From the NCBI RefSeq assembly GCF_009852415.1, contig NZ_WOXS01000002.1, positions 2,192,501-2,256,500 of the forward strand: a stretch of DNA of 64,000 bases, given 5' to 3'. Every line of letters starts with the position of its first letter. Position 1 is the first letter of the stretch. Source of the DNA: Streptomyces sp. Tu 3180 (GTDB taxonomy: Bacteria; Actinomycetota; Actinomycetes; Streptomycetales; Streptomycetaceae). Both the position numbers and the translations under genes were made by a program. The notes beneath the pieces are model-generated. The model saw nothing but the letters and a program-made list of their open reading frames with translations, searched no databases and was not told the origin of the DNA. Of the stretch, positions 38,143 through 49,458 are shown piece by piece.

Positions 38143-40226
38143 GTCTCCTGCCCCCGTCGTTCGTCCGGGGCACCCGCGGACACGGGCTCCCCGGGAGAAC
38201 CCGTGCCCTGCCCGGGTTCTTCCACGTCTTCCATGATCTCGCCCGTCGCCGTGTTCACGGCGGGGGCGGCGGGCGCCGCCGCGGCCAGGGCCGCGGCGAC
38301 CGTCTCGGCCGTCTTGCGGCCTATGCCCGGAACCTCGCAGATCTGGTCGATTGTCGCCGACCGCAGCTTCTTCACCGAACCGAAGTGCTTGATCAGGGCC
38401 TGCTTGCGGGTCTCGCCGAGGCCCGGCACGTCGTCCAGGGGACCGGAGCGGAAGCGCTTGGCGCGCCTGGTGCGCTGGTAGGTGATCGCGAAGCGGTGGG
38501 CCTCGTCACGGACCCGCTGGAGCAGGTAGAGGCCCTCGCTGGTGCGGGGCAGCACCACCGGGTCGTCGTCGCCCGGCAGCCACACCTCCTCCAGCCGCTT
38601 GGCGAGACCGCAGACGGCGATGTCGTCGATGCCGAGCTCGTCCAGGGCCCGCCGGGCCGCCGCGACCTGCGGCGCGCCGCCGTCGACGACGACGAGCTGG
38701 GGCGGGTAGGCGAAGCGCCTGGGGCGGCCGTCGTCCTCGGTGAGGGTGTCCACGGGCGGTTCGGGCAGGCCGTCGGGGGGCGTGCCCCCGCCGTCGTCCT
38801 GCCCGTCGGTCCACTCCCCCGTCCGCTCCTTCTCCGCGAGGTAGCGCCGGAAGCGCCGGGTGATCACCTCGTGCATGGAGCGGACGTCGTCCTGCCCGGA
38901 GAAGCCCTTGATCTGGAAGCGGCGGTACTCGCTCTTGCGGGCCAGCCCGTCCTCGAAGACGACCATGGACGCCACGACGTCGTCGCCCTGGAGGTGCGAG
39001 ACGTCGTAGCACTCGATCCTCAGCGGGCCGCCGTCGAGGTCGAGGGCGTCGGCGATCTCCTCCAGCGCGCGCGAGCGCGTGGTGAGGTCGGAGGCGCGCT
39101 TGGTCTTGTGCAGCACGAGCGCCTGCTGGGCGTTGCGCTCCACGGTCTCCATCAGGGCCTTCTTGTCCCCGCGCTGCGGGATGCGCAGGGAGACGCCCGA
39201 GCCGCGCCGCTCGGCGAGCCACTGCTGGACCGGCTCCACCGGGTCGGGCAGGGCGGGGACCAGGACCTCCCGGGGGACGGCGTCGCCGCTCTCCTCGCCG
39301 TAGAGCTGCTGCAGGGCGTGCTCGACGAGGGCACCGGTGGTGATCTCCTCCACCTTGTCGGTGACCCAGCCGCGCTGGCCGCGCACGCGTCCGCCGCGGA
39401 CGTGGAAGATCTGGACGGCCGCCTCCAGCTCGTCCTCGGCGACCGCGATCAGGTCGGCGTCGGTCGCGTCGGCGAGCACGACCGCGTTCTTCTCCATGGC
39501 CTTCTTCAGGGCCTCGATGTCGTCGCGCAGGCGGGCCGCCCGCTCGTACTCCATCTCCTCGGCCGCCCAGGTCATCTGCTTCTCCAGGCGGCGCAGGTAC
39601 GTGCCCGTGCGGCCGGCCATGAAGTCGCAGAAGTCCTCGGCGAGTCCCCGGTGGTCCTCGGCCGAGACGCGGCCCACGCAGGGCGCCGAGCACTTGCCGA
39701 TGTAGCCGAGCAGGCAGGGGCGGCCGGTGCGGGCGGCGTTCTTGAAGACGCCGGCCGAGCAGGTGCGCACCGGGAAGACGCGCAGCAGCAGGTCCACGGT
39801 GTCGCGGATCGCCCACGCGTGCGCGTACGGGCCGAAGTACCTCACGCCCTTCTTCTTGTGACCGCGCATCACCTGGACGCGCGGGAACTCCTCGTTCATC
39901 GTCACCGCGAGGCAGGGGTAGCTCTTGTCGTCGCGGTACTTGACGTTGAACCGGGGGTCGTACTCCTTGATCCAGGAGTACTCCAGCTGGAGCGCCTCGA
40001 CCTCCGTGGACACCACCGTCCACTCCACGGACGCGGCCGTGGTCACCATGGAGCGGGTGCGCGGGTGGAGCCCGGCCAGGTCCTGGAAGTAGTTCGCCAG
40101 GCGCTGACGCAGGCTCTTCGCCTTTCCGACGTAGATCACCCGGCGGTGCTCGTCACGGAACCGGTAGACCCCCGGCGAGTCGGGGATCTCACCCGGTCTG
40201 GGGCGGTAGCTGGAGGGGTCGGCCAT
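38139..40226 (-). CDS. uvrC: Excinuclease ABC subunit C
   Basis: UvrC makes both incisions in nucleotide excision repair. The 695-residue protein has a GIY-YIG domain (about 13-100; [23 protein letters not shown]), a Cys cluster region ([18 protein letters not shown]), a UVR domain (near 210-245; [20 protein letters not shown]), an RNase H-like endonuclease domain (about 390-590; [27 protein letters not shown]) and C-terminal tandem HhH ([31 protein letters not shown]). It heads the operon ending in whiA. ATG 40226 lies exactly 7 nt after TAGGGT, so the mRNA is probably leaderless. Confidence 0.97.
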   Translation of the reverse strand: MADPSSYRPRPGEIPDSPGVYRFRDEHRRVIYVGKAKSLRQRLANYFQDLAGLHPRTRSMVTTAASVEWTVVSTEVEALQLEYSWIKEYDPRFNVKYRDDKSYPCLAVTMNEEFPRVQVMRGHKKKGVRYFGPYAHAWAIRDTVDLLLRVFPVRTCSAGVFKNAARTGRPCLLGYIGKCSAPCVGRVSAEDHRGLAEDFCDFMAGRTGTYLRRLEKQMTWAAEEMEYERAARLRDDIEALKKAMEKNAVVLADATDADLIAVAEDELEAAVQIFHVRGGRVRGQRGWVTDKVEEITTGALVEHALQQLYGEESGDAVPREVLVPALPDPVEPVQQWLAERRGSGVSLRIPQRGDKKALMETVERNAQQALVLHKTKRASDLTTRSRALEEIADALDLDGGPLRIECYDVSHLQGDDVVASMVVFEDGLARKSEYRRFQIKGFSGQDDVRSMHEVITRRFRRYLAEKERTGEWTDGQDDGGGTPPDGLPEPPVDTLTEDDGRPRRFAYPPQLVVVDGGAPQVAAARRALDELGIDDIAVCGLAKRLEEVWLPGDDDPVVLPRTSEGLYLLQRVRDEAHRFAITYQRTRRAKRFRSGPLDDVPGLGETRKQALIKHFGSVKKLRSATIDQICEVPGIGRKTAETVAAALAAAAPAAPAVNTATGEIMEDVEEPGQGTGSPGEPVSAGAPDERRGQET

Positions 40227-40233
40227 GTCTCAC

Positions 40234-40256
40234 ACCCTACTGGCGGGGGCCGACAC
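40234..40256 (-). promoter_or_regulatory. Degenerate RecA-independent DNA-damage promoter of uvrC
   Basis: Minus-strand GTGTCGGCC-N8-TAGGGT (40256-40248, 40239-40234) keeps the exact geometry of TTGTCRGTG-N8-TAnnnT, matching 6 of 9 positions of the upstream element. A 7-nt gap separates TAGGGT from the ATG. Confidence 0.5.
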
Positions 40257-40410
40257 TCCGGCGGGGCCGTGACCGCGGGTCCGGTGGGACCGGTGGGGTC
40301 CGGCGGGACCCCTGATGCTCCGGACGGGTTACCACCGGCCGGAAGCGGGAAGGTGGGGGGTCCGCCCCTCGGGTGAGCGGCGGACGGTGACGAGTCGGAG
40401 GGCCGGTCGG

Positions 40411-40575
40411 ATGCGACGGACGCGGATCGAGAAACCACGACGGCCGGCCCGGGCCCGCCGTCACACGGAGGAGACGGCCGCGCCCGTCGGGTCCTTCGAC
40501 CCGCGCGATCCCGACATCGTGCGCGCCAAGCGGCTGCGCCTCCTCCAGGAGCGGGACGGGCCCGGTCGCGCGTAG
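40411..40575 (+). CDS. Possible small basic protein, 54 residues
   Basis: The ATG is preceded by GGAGG at 9-nt spacing. The product is strongly basic at its N-terminus (MRRTRIEKPRRPARARR) and ends in a plausible amphipathic helix (DIVRAKRLRLLQERDG). No family is recognised. An upstream in-frame GTG near 40387 would lengthen it. The good ribosome-binding site favours a gene; the composition also fits a chance frame in GC-rich DNA. Confidence 0.4.
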   Translation: MRRTRIEKPRRPARARRHTEETAAPVGSFDPRDPDIVRAKRLRLLQERDGPGRA

Positions 40576-40873
40576 AACGGACCCCGTCGCGCGCGGAGCC
40601 GCCGCACCACTCGGGACGAAAACCGCATCCCGGTACGGACCCCAGGGGCCGTTCCGGCCCCCGGGCCGGGACGGCCCCTGGCAGGTGTGCGCCGCTGTCG
40701 GGCGTCAGGTGTTGTCGGGACTTGGTCAACACGCTTCAATGCGGGGGAACTCGGGGCCCTGAACGGCGGCGTACGGATGTGAGGACTGCGCCGTGCCGAC
40801 GGGGGCGGGCTCCGGAGTGCTCCGTGCGAACGGTCTGACCAGCCGTTGTGGACATTCACAGAAAGGCCCCTGC
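40576..40873 (+). other. Control region of the HTH gene, with GTGTTG-N12-CAACAC repeat
   Basis: In this 298-bp stretch without a supported gene, the only clear element is the inverted repeat GTGTTG (40709-40714)/CAACAC (40727-40732), about 140 nt before the next start codon. A second short dyad, TGTG-N6-CACA, lies just before the GAAAGG ribosome-binding sequence. Confidence 0.4.
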
Positions 40874-41821
40874 ATGCCGCACGCCACACAGCACGCGGAC
40901 GTCGCCACCGCGGAACTGGACTCGGCCCTGCGCGGTGGTCCCTTCCACGTCGCCCTGCGGGCCGCGATCGCCGCGCGCGGACTGCCGCTGCAACGGGTCC
41001 AGCACCATCTGTCCCGGCACGGCGTGAAGGTCGGCGTCACGAGCCTGAGCTACTGGCAGCAGGGCGCCCGCCGCCCGCAGCGCCCGGAGTCGCTGCGGGC
41101 CGTACGGGCGCTGGAGGAGATCCTGCAGCTGCCGGAGGAGTCGCTCATCCGGCTGCTCGCCGACGCGGACGAACGCCCGGCGGACCGGCCCTCCGCGGTC
41201 CGGTCCTACCGCTCGCGGATCGAGGCCTCGGGCGTCCTGGAGCGGCTGCTGGCCGACCTCGGCGCGGAGCGGGAGGGCGGACTGCACACCCTGGGGCACC
41301 ACGAGCGGGTCCGGATCGGCGCCCGCCGCGAGCTGGCGGAGCGCGAGTCGCACCACATCGTGCGCGCGCACCGGGACGGCGTCGACCGTTTCGTCGCCGT
41401 CCACCACGGCGATCCGGGCTCCGCGCCGGACCGGATGACCGTGCACGCCCTGGAGAACTGCCGTACCGGACGCGTGCGCCGGCACCACGACACCGGCGTG
41501 CTCGCGGCCGAGCTGCTCTTCGACACCAGACTGCGGGCCGGTGACACCTTCCTCTTCCGCTACGCCGTCGAGGACGGCACGGCCGGGGTCTCGCGCGAGT
41601 ACGTGCACGGGACGAACACCCCGGGGGGCCAGTACGCGCTCCAGGTGTGCTTCGACGCCGGGGCGCTCCCGGTGCGCTGCCACCGGTTCGCCCAGCACTC
41701 CGCCGCGGCCCCGCGCGGTGGCCGCCGGGAACTGGCGCTCAGCGGCCGGCACCGCTCGGTGCACCTGGTGGAACCGCGCGTGCGGTCGGGGTACGTGGGG
41801 ATCGCCTGGGAGTGGGAGTGA
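40874..41821 (+). CDS. Putative DNA-binding protein with N-terminal XRE-like helix-turn-helix
   Basis: In this 315-residue protein, residues about 20-95 look like a divergent Cro/XRE domain: FHVALRAAIAARGLPLQRVQHHL, then SRHGVKVGVTSLSYWQQG, then a helix ending LEEILQLPEESLIRLL. The remainder (about 115-315) is beta-rich with repeated RVRIGARREL and LRAGDTFLFRYAVEDG-like segments and resembles no enzyme I recognise; it may be a ligand-sensing or protein-binding domain. The ATG at 40874 follows GAAAGG at 7 nt. It stands alone and converges on the Rieske gene. Confidence 0.65.
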   Translation: MPHATQHADVATAELDSALRGGPFHVALRAAIAARGLPLQRVQHHLSRHGVKVGVTSLSYWQQGARRPQRPESLRAVRALEEILQLPEESLIRLLADADERPADRPSAVRSYRSRIEASGVLERLLADLGAEREGGLHTLGHHERVRIGARRELAERESHHIVRAHRDGVDRFVAVHHGDPGSAPDRMTVHALENCRTGRVRRHHDTGVLAAELLFDTRLRAGDTFLFRYAVEDGTAGVSREYVHGTNTPGGQYALQVCFDAGALPVRCHRFAQHSAAAPRGGRRELALSGRHRSVHLVEPRVRSGYVGIAWEWE

Positions 41822-41878
41822 CCGGGCGGCGGGGCGGGGGACGGCGGGGCGGGGGATCCCGTCCGGGCCGGGACCCGG

Positions 41879-42298
41879 TCAGGCCTGCGGCTTGGCGATC
41901 ACCGTGCCGTTCCTCACCTCGATGACCACGGGCGTCAGGGGGGCCACGGCCGGCTCGCGCAGCACCTTGCCGGTGGTGGCGTCGAACTCGCTGCCGTGAC
42001 AGGGGCAGATCAGCCTCGTCCCCTCCAGCTCGTTGGCGGGGCATCCCGCGTGCGTGCAGACGGAGCTGTACGCCGTGAAGGCGCCGTCCTCGCTCCGGCT
42101 GACCACGACCTTGTGGTCCCGGTACAGCTTCGCGCCGCCCCTGGCGACCTCGCTCTCGGGGCCGAGCTCGACGGGCTCGGTCAGTCCCGCGGGCGTGTCC
42201 CCGGCGCCTCCACAGGCGGTGAGGCCGAGTCCGGCGACGGGGGTGAGAGCCACGCCCCGCAGGACGGTACGGCGGCTCGCGGCGGGGCGGGCGGACAT
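41879..42298 (-). CDS. Rieske [2Fe-2S] lipoprotein, Tat-exported
   Basis: This 139-residue membrane-anchored redox protein has twin-arginine signal SRRTVL (8-13) and a lipobox LTAC with Cys29. The cluster ligands are Cys81-Thr-His83 and Cys98-Pro-Cys-His101, with the stabilising disulfide pair Cys86/Cys100. It is not the long QcrA of the bc1 complex, because it lacks transmembrane helices. It is probably a small soluble-domain electron carrier tethered outside the membrane. ATG 42298 has GGAG at 6 nt. The neighbours give no redox partner. Confidence 0.93.
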   Translation of the reverse strand: MSARPAASRRTVLRGVALTPVAGLGLTACGGAGDTPAGLTEPVELGPESEVARGGAKLYRDHKVVVSRSEDGAFTAYSSVCTHAGCPANELEGTRLICPCHGSEFDATTGKVLREPAVAPLTPVVIEVRNGTVIAKPQA

Positions 42299-42401
42299 GA
42301 GGTGCTCCACGGGTCGAACGGCGGTACACGGGGACGATACCCGGGGCGGTCGCGGCGGCCGGGGGCGGGTGCCCGGGCGCACGGGCACCCGCGGGCGTTC
42401 G

Positions 42402-42427
42402 CGTAAACGCTTGCGCAAGCGTTTACG
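42402..42427. promoter_or_regulatory. 26-bp perfect palindrome, LacI-family operator
   Basis: The left half CGTAAACGCTTGC and the right half GCAAGCGTTTACG form an uninterrupted palindrome with a central GC. This is the usual LacI/GalR operator form (TTGCGCAA core). It lies 69 nt before the lacI-type gene and 104 nt before the divergent Rieske gene, so it could control both. Confidence 0.8.
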
Positions 42428-42495
42428 TCCGCCGCCGGATGGGATACCTTCCCGACCCGGAAGGTGCCTCGCGGGCGCCGGAGGGAGGGCGGACG

Positions 42496-43632
42496 ATGGC
42501 GACGATGGCGGACGTGGCACGGAGCGCCGGCGTCTCGGTCGCGACCGTCTCGCACGTCCTGAACGGGACCCGGCCGGTGCTGCCGCACACCCGTCAGGCG
42601 GTGCTGGCCGCCGTCGAGGAGCTCGGCTACACCCCCAACACCCTGGCCCGCTCCCTGGTGACCTCCCGCACCCGGTCGATCGGACTGGCGGTGTCGGCGA
42701 TCAGCAACCCGTACTTCACCGAGATCCTCCAGGGCGTCGAGGCCGAGGCCCTGGAACACGGTTACAGCCTGCTCATCGCCGACCCGCACGACGACCCGGA
42801 GCACGAGCGCAAGGTCGTCCAGCTGCTGCACGAGCGCCGGGTCGAGGGCATGATCGTCGCGCCTTCCGCGCGACCGCGCGAGCTCCTCGCCTACCTCGGG
42901 CGCCACCGGGTGCCGGCCGTGTTCCTGGACCGGGTGGTCGACGGCTGCGGGGACGACCGGGCGGCCGACGGCCCCGGGGACGGCGGCGCGCGCTTCGACC
43001 AGGTCTGCGCCGAGAACACGGAACCGACGGCCCTGCTGGTCACCCACCTCGCCGGGCTCGGCCACCGCAGGATCGCCCTGGTCGCCGGGCTGCCCGGGCT
43101 CAGCACCACCGCCGAGCGGATCACCGGGTACCGGCACGGCCTGAGGGCCGCCGGGCTGCCGTACGACGAGCGGCTCCTGGTGCACGGCGACTCCGAGTCG
43201 GCCGGTGCCGAACGGGCCACCGCCGCCCTGCTGTCCCTCGGTGCGCGCCCCACCGCGCTGGTCACCGCCAACAACGCCATGACGATCGGCGCGCTGCGCG
43301 CCCTGCGGGCCCGCGGACGGTCCGTGCCCGAGGACATCGCGCTGTGCTGTTTCGACGACTTCGCCTGGGCGGACCTGTTCTCGCCCCGGCTCACCGCGAT
43401 CGCGCAGCCCAGCAGGGACATGGGCGCCCGTGCGGTCCAGGTGCTCCTGGACCGCCTCGCCGAACCGGACCGGCCCGCGCGGACGGTGCGGCTCCCGTGC
43501 GCCTTCGTGCACCGCACGTCCTGCGGCTGCCCGGACGGACCGCGGCAGCCCGTGCGGTCCTTGGAACCCGTTCAGCCCGTGGAATCCGTGCAGCCCGTGC
43601 AGCCCGTGCAGTCTGAAAGGAACCCTTCGTGA
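42496..43632 (+). CDS. LacI/GalR-family transcriptional regulator
   Basis: This 378-residue repressor has an N-terminal HTH (MADVARSAGVSVATVSHVLNG, hinge to residue about 60, TPNTLARSLV) and a periplasmic-binding-like sensor domain (about 65-345; ISNPYFTEILQGVEAEAL, LVTANNAMTIGALRALR, LCCFDDFAWADLF). It should bind a sugar or sugar phosphate. The ATG is preceded by GGAGGGAGGG. The stop overlaps the sugar-kinase GTG, so the kinase substrate is the probable inducer. The C-terminal 20 residues are a repetitive EPV/QPV tail. Confidence 0.95.
   Translation: MATMADVARSAGVSVATVSHVLNGTRPVLPHTRQAVLAAVEELGYTPNTLARSLVTSRTRSIGLAVSAISNPYFTEILQGVEAEALEHGYSLLIADPHDDPEHERKVVQLLHERRVEGMIVAPSARPRELLAYLGRHRVPAVFLDRVVDGCGDDRAADGPGDGGARFDQVCAENTEPTALLVTHLAGLGHRRIALVAGLPGLSTTAERITGYRHGLRAAGLPYDERLLVHGDSESAGAERATAALLSLGARPTALVTANNAMTIGALRALRARGRSVPEDIALCCFDDFAWADLFSPRLTAIAQPSRDMGARAVQVLLDRLAEPDRPARTVRLPCAFVHRTSCGCPDGPRQPVRSLEPVQPVESVQPVQPVQSERNPS
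43564..43617 (+). repeat. Array of six 9-bp units in the end of the LacI gene
   Basis: Units GAACCCGTT, CAGCCCGTG, GAATCCGTG, CAGCCCGTG, CAGCCCGTG and CAGTCTGAA lie head to tail; a further CAGCCCGTG is at 43546-43554. They encode EPV-QPV-ESV-QPV-QPV-QSE. Being in frame, changes of copy number would only lengthen the tail. Confidence 0.7.
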
Positions 43633-44543
43633 TCGTCGTAGCCGGTGAGGCACTGATCGACCTGGTACCGCAGGGCGCGGGTGCGCTCGCGGCGCTGACG
43701 CCGGCCCTCGGGGGCGGCCCCTTCAACACGGCGGTGGCGCTGGGACGCCTCGGCTCCCCCGCCGCCTTCTGCTCCCGGGTGTCCCGCGACGCCTTCGGCG
43801 AGGCGCTGCTGGACCGGCTGCGGGAGACCGGCGTGGACGTGTCGTCGGTGCAGCGCGGTGACGAGCCGACGACGCTCGCCGTCGCCACGGTCGGCGCGGA
43901 CGGCTCGGCGGCGTACTCCTTCTACGTGGAGGGGACCGCCGACCGGCTGTTCACGGCGCCCCGGGCACTGCCGGCCGGCACCCGGGCGGTGTCCTTCGGC
44001 ACCTGCTCGCTCGTGCTGGAGCCGGGCGCGAGCGCGTACGAGGAGCTGCTGCGCACCGCGTCCGCCCGGGGTGTGTTCACCGCGCTGGACCCCAACATCC
44101 GTCCGGGGCTCATCCCCGACCCCGACGCCTACCGGGCCCGGTTCGAGAGCTGGCTGCCGTCGGTGTCCCTGCTGAAGCTGTCCGCGGAGGACGCCGAGTG
44201 GCTCGGCGGGTCCCCCCGGGAATGGCCGGCCGCCGGTCCGGCGGCGGTCGTGGTCACCCGGGGCGGTGACGGGCTGACCGTGTTCACGCGCGGAGGCGGT
44301 GAGTACTCCGTACCGGGCGAGCGGGTCGAGGTGGTGGACACCATCGGCGCCGGTGACACGGTGAACGCGGCCCTGCTGCACGGCCTCGCGGTCCGCGACG
44401 CGCTCAGCGACGAGGGCGTGGCCGCCCTGGACGCCGACGGCTGGACGGAGCTGCTCGGCTTCGCGGCGCGCGCGGCGGCGGTCACCTGCTCGCGCCCGGG
44501 CGCGGAACCGCCGTACGCCCACGAGCTGGAAACCGACGGCTGA
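43629..44543 (+). CDS. PfkB-family carbohydrate kinase (fructokinase-like)
   Basis: This 304-residue ribokinase-fold kinase begins IVVAGEALIDLVP with substrate-site ALGGGPFNTAVALGRLG (about 26-42). The C-terminal anion-hole motif is DTIGAGDTVNAALLHG, with the catalytic Asp in GAGD. The overall pattern fits fructokinase-like members, but the substrate cannot be fixed. GTG 43629 overlaps the LacI stop (GTGA). No transporter is linked. Confidence 0.93.
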   Translation: MIVVAGEALIDLVPQGAGALAALTPALGGGPFNTAVALGRLGSPAAFCSRVSRDAFGEALLDRLRETGVDVSSVQRGDEPTTLAVATVGADGSAAYSFYVEGTADRLFTAPRALPAGTRAVSFGTCSLVLEPGASAYEELLRTASARGVFTALDPNIRPGLIPDPDAYRARFESWLPSVSLLKLSAEDAEWLGGSPREWPAAGPAAVVVTRGGDGLTVFTRGGGEYSVPGERVEVVDTIGAGDTVNAALLHGLAVRDALSDEGVAALDADGWTELLGFAARAAAVTCSRPGAEPPYAHELETDG

Positions 44544-44556
44544 GCCCGCGGCGGGG

Positions 44557-45435
44557 TCACCCGGTTTCGCGCACGGGCCTCTCCGGCACGGCGAACAGGG
44601 CGCCCGGCCGGCGGCCGTTGAGGCGGTCCAGCGCGGCGGCCGTGGTGTCGTCCGCGGGAAGGTGGACGACCACGCGCTGGCCGTCGTCGGGGAGGGCGAG
44701 CGTCTCGTGCAGCAGGCGCAGCGGCCCGGCCTGCGGGTGCCGGATCTCCTGGGAGCCGAGGGTGCGCGGGGCCGCGGCCAGGTCGGCGAAGCGGTCGGCG
44801 AACTCCGCTCCCGCCGTCACCGTCAGCTCGTCGGCCAGCTCGGTGACGGCGGGGTCCCTCAGGGGCGCCTCGTGGCGCAGCCGGGCGACCAGGTCGTCGG
44901 CGACCCGGTCCCAGTCGGGGTGGGCCTCGCGCGCCCGCTCGTCGGTGAAGAGGTACCGGAGCAGGTTGGGCCGCTCGTCGTCGAGCAGCCCGATGGGGCC
45001 GACGAGCCGCGCGTAGCCCGCGGTGTGGGCGATGACGTCGCCGATCCAGTTGAGCACCGCGGCGGGGGCGGGCTCCAGGCTGTCCAGTACGGCCCGCACG
45101 GTGGGGCGCACCGTCCGGCCGAGCGGCGGCGCGGCGGCACAGAGCACGGGGTCGCCGCCCCCGGCCTCCTTGGTCAGCCGGCGCAGCACCGTCCGGTCCT
45201 TGAGGGACAGGTGCAGGGCGTCGGCGAGGGCGCCGAGCACCTGGGCGGAGGGGTTGCGGTCGCGGCCCTGTTCCAGCCGGGTGAGGTACTCGACGCTGAT
45301 GCCGGCGAGCAGGGCCAGCTCCGCGCGGCGCAGGCCCGGGGTGCGGCGCCGGTGGCCCGCGGGCAGTCCCACCTCGGCCGGGGTGACCGCCTCGCGCCAG
45401 GTGCGCAGGTACGTGCCCAACTCGTTGTCGCTCAC
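44557..45435 (-). CDS. XRE-family regulator with MmyB-like ligand domain
   Basis: This 292-residue protein has an N-terminal HTH (about 8-75; RRTPGLRRAELALLAGISVEYL, then TRLEQGRDRNPSAQVLGAL) and a C-terminal MmyB-like domain (about 100-270; AVLNWIGDVIAHTAGYARLVG, LLRYLFTDERAR, FADRFADL). This widespread actinobacterial group may sense fatty acids. They often sit beside and control an oxidoreductase. Here the gene diverges from the YceI gene, which is its likely target. It converges on the sugar kinase with a 13-bp gap. Confidence 0.93.
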   Translation of the reverse strand: MSDNELGTYLRTWREAVTPAEVGLPAGHRRRTPGLRRAELALLAGISVEYLTRLEQGRDRNPSAQVLGALADALHLSLKDRTVLRRLTKEAGGGDPVLCAAAPPLGRTVRPTVRAVLDSLEPAPAAVLNWIGDVIAHTAGYARLVGPIGLLDDERPNLLRYLFTDERAREAHPDWDRVADDLVARLRHEAPLRDPAVTELADELTVTAGAEFADRFADLAAAPRTLGSQEIRHPQAGPLRLLHETLALPDDGQRVVVHLPADDTTAAALDRLNGRRPGALFAVPERPVRETG

Positions 45436-45536
45436 GGCTCGAACGTACCAACGCCCGCGCGTCGCAGGGTGGCCCTGTCACTACCAGGCTTCACCCGGCC
45501 TCCCTGCCGGGCCGGCGGGCGCCCAGGGTGGTGGGC

Positions 45537-46109
45537 ATGACGAACGAACCCACCACCGCCGCCGCTGCCACCACCGCCGCCGCTCTGCCGCTCGCCCCGG
45601 GCGACTGGGCGCTGGATCCGCTGCACTCCGCCGTGAACTTCACCATCCGCCACCTGGGCATCGCCAAGGTGCGGGGGCGGTTCGAGAAGGTGCGGGCCGA
45701 CCTGCACGTCGGGGAGAGGGCCGAGGACGTCCGGGTGTCCGCGACGATCGACCTGGCCTCGATCGACACCGGGAACGCCGACCGGGACGCCCATGTGCGC
45801 GCCGCCGACCTGCTCGACGTCGAGAAACGGCCGGCGATGGCCTTCCGTTCGACCCGCGTCTCGGGCGAGGGCGAGGACTGGACCATGGAGGGTGAGCTCA
45901 CGATCGGCCAGGTGACCCGGCCGGTGACGCTCGCCGTGGAGTTCGGCGGGCTGGTGGCCGTGCCGATGAGCGATCACCGGCACGCCGGGTTCGAGGCGAC
46001 GGGCGAGATCCGGCGCAGCGACTTCGGGCTGGACTTCGCCCCCGGTCTGCTGGGGGACGTGGTGAAGATCCAGCTGGACATGCAGTTCGTGGAGCCGAGG
46101 ACCGCCTGA
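45537..46109 (+). CDS. YceI-family lipid-binding protein
   Basis: This 190-residue YceI beta-barrel protein has WALDPLHSAVNFTIRHLGIAKVRGRF (about 23-48) and GELTIGQVTRPVTLAVEF. Family members bind polyisoprenoid-type lipids. No signal peptide is present, so this copy is cytoplasmic. I chose ATG 45537; GTG codons at 45528 and 45531 are alternative starts. It diverges from the XRE regulator across about 100 bp and may be controlled by it. Confidence 0.9.
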   Translation: MTNEPTTAAAATTAAALPLAPGDWALDPLHSAVNFTIRHLGIAKVRGRFEKVRADLHVGERAEDVRVSATIDLASIDTGNADRDAHVRAADLLDVEKRPAMAFRSTRVSGEGEDWTMEGELTIGQVTRPVTLAVEFGGLVAVPMSDHRHAGFEATGEIRRSDFGLDFAPGLLGDVVKIQLDMQFVEPRTA

Positions 46110-46137
46110 CCCCGGAGCGGGGTCCGGACACGCGCAC

Positions 46138-46178
46138 GCGCCGTGCCCCGGGAGCTGTCGGCTCCCCGGGCACGGCGC
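46138..46178. terminator. Bidirectional terminator between YceI and uvrA
   Basis: The 18-bp stem has one mismatch (46138-46155 with 46161-46178) and a 5-nt loop, in the 93-bp convergent gap. Confidence 0.8.
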
Positions 46179-46202
46179 GCGTCGGTGCGGGCGGGCCGGC
46201 CG

Positions 46203-49235
<3,033 letters not shown>

Positions 49236-49264
49236 GCCGGTCCGCACCTTTCTTGGAAGAAGTG

Positions 49265-49283
49265 ACAGGGGCGGAGCCCCTGT
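49265..49283 (-). promoter_or_regulatory. Stem-loop in the uvrA 5' leader
   Basis: ACAGGGGC (49265-49272) pairs with GCCCCTGT (49276-49283) across a 3-nt loop. It lies between the promoter (-10 at 49292-49297) and the start codon, so every uvrA mRNA would carry it close to its 5' end. Confidence 0.55.
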
Positions 49284-49291
49284 GCTTTCTC

Positions 49292-49314
49292 AGACTAGGG
49301 GGAGCCACTGACAA
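49292..49314 (-). promoter_or_regulatory. RecA-independent (PafBC-type) DNA-damage promoter of uvrA
   Basis: The minus strand reads TTGTCAGTG (49314-49306), 8 nt, TAGTCT (49297-49292). This is a full match to TTGTCRGTG-N8-TAnnnT, the promoter described for recA of Streptomyces rimosus and for the M. tuberculosis RecA-independent damage response. Confidence 0.85.
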
Positions 49315-49422
49315 CGCCGGTCGGATTCACGGGTTGAGAACACACCCCGGCCATCCAGCATGCCCGACGCCGCCCACGACCCTATAGCACGCACATTCGA
49401 TTCACGGCGTTCCTGCGGCCTC

Positions 49423-49451
49423 TTCACCCGAAGGTGTGGCGCGGCTAGGGT
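49423..49451 (+). promoter_or_regulatory. Promoter TTCACC-N17-TAGGGT, leaderless
   Basis: The -35 TTCACC (49423-49428), a 17-nt spacer and -10 TAGGGT (49446-49451) are followed by 7 nt and ATG 49459. No Shine-Dalgarno sequence fits between. Confidence 0.6.
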
Positions 49452-49458
49452 CAGCACC

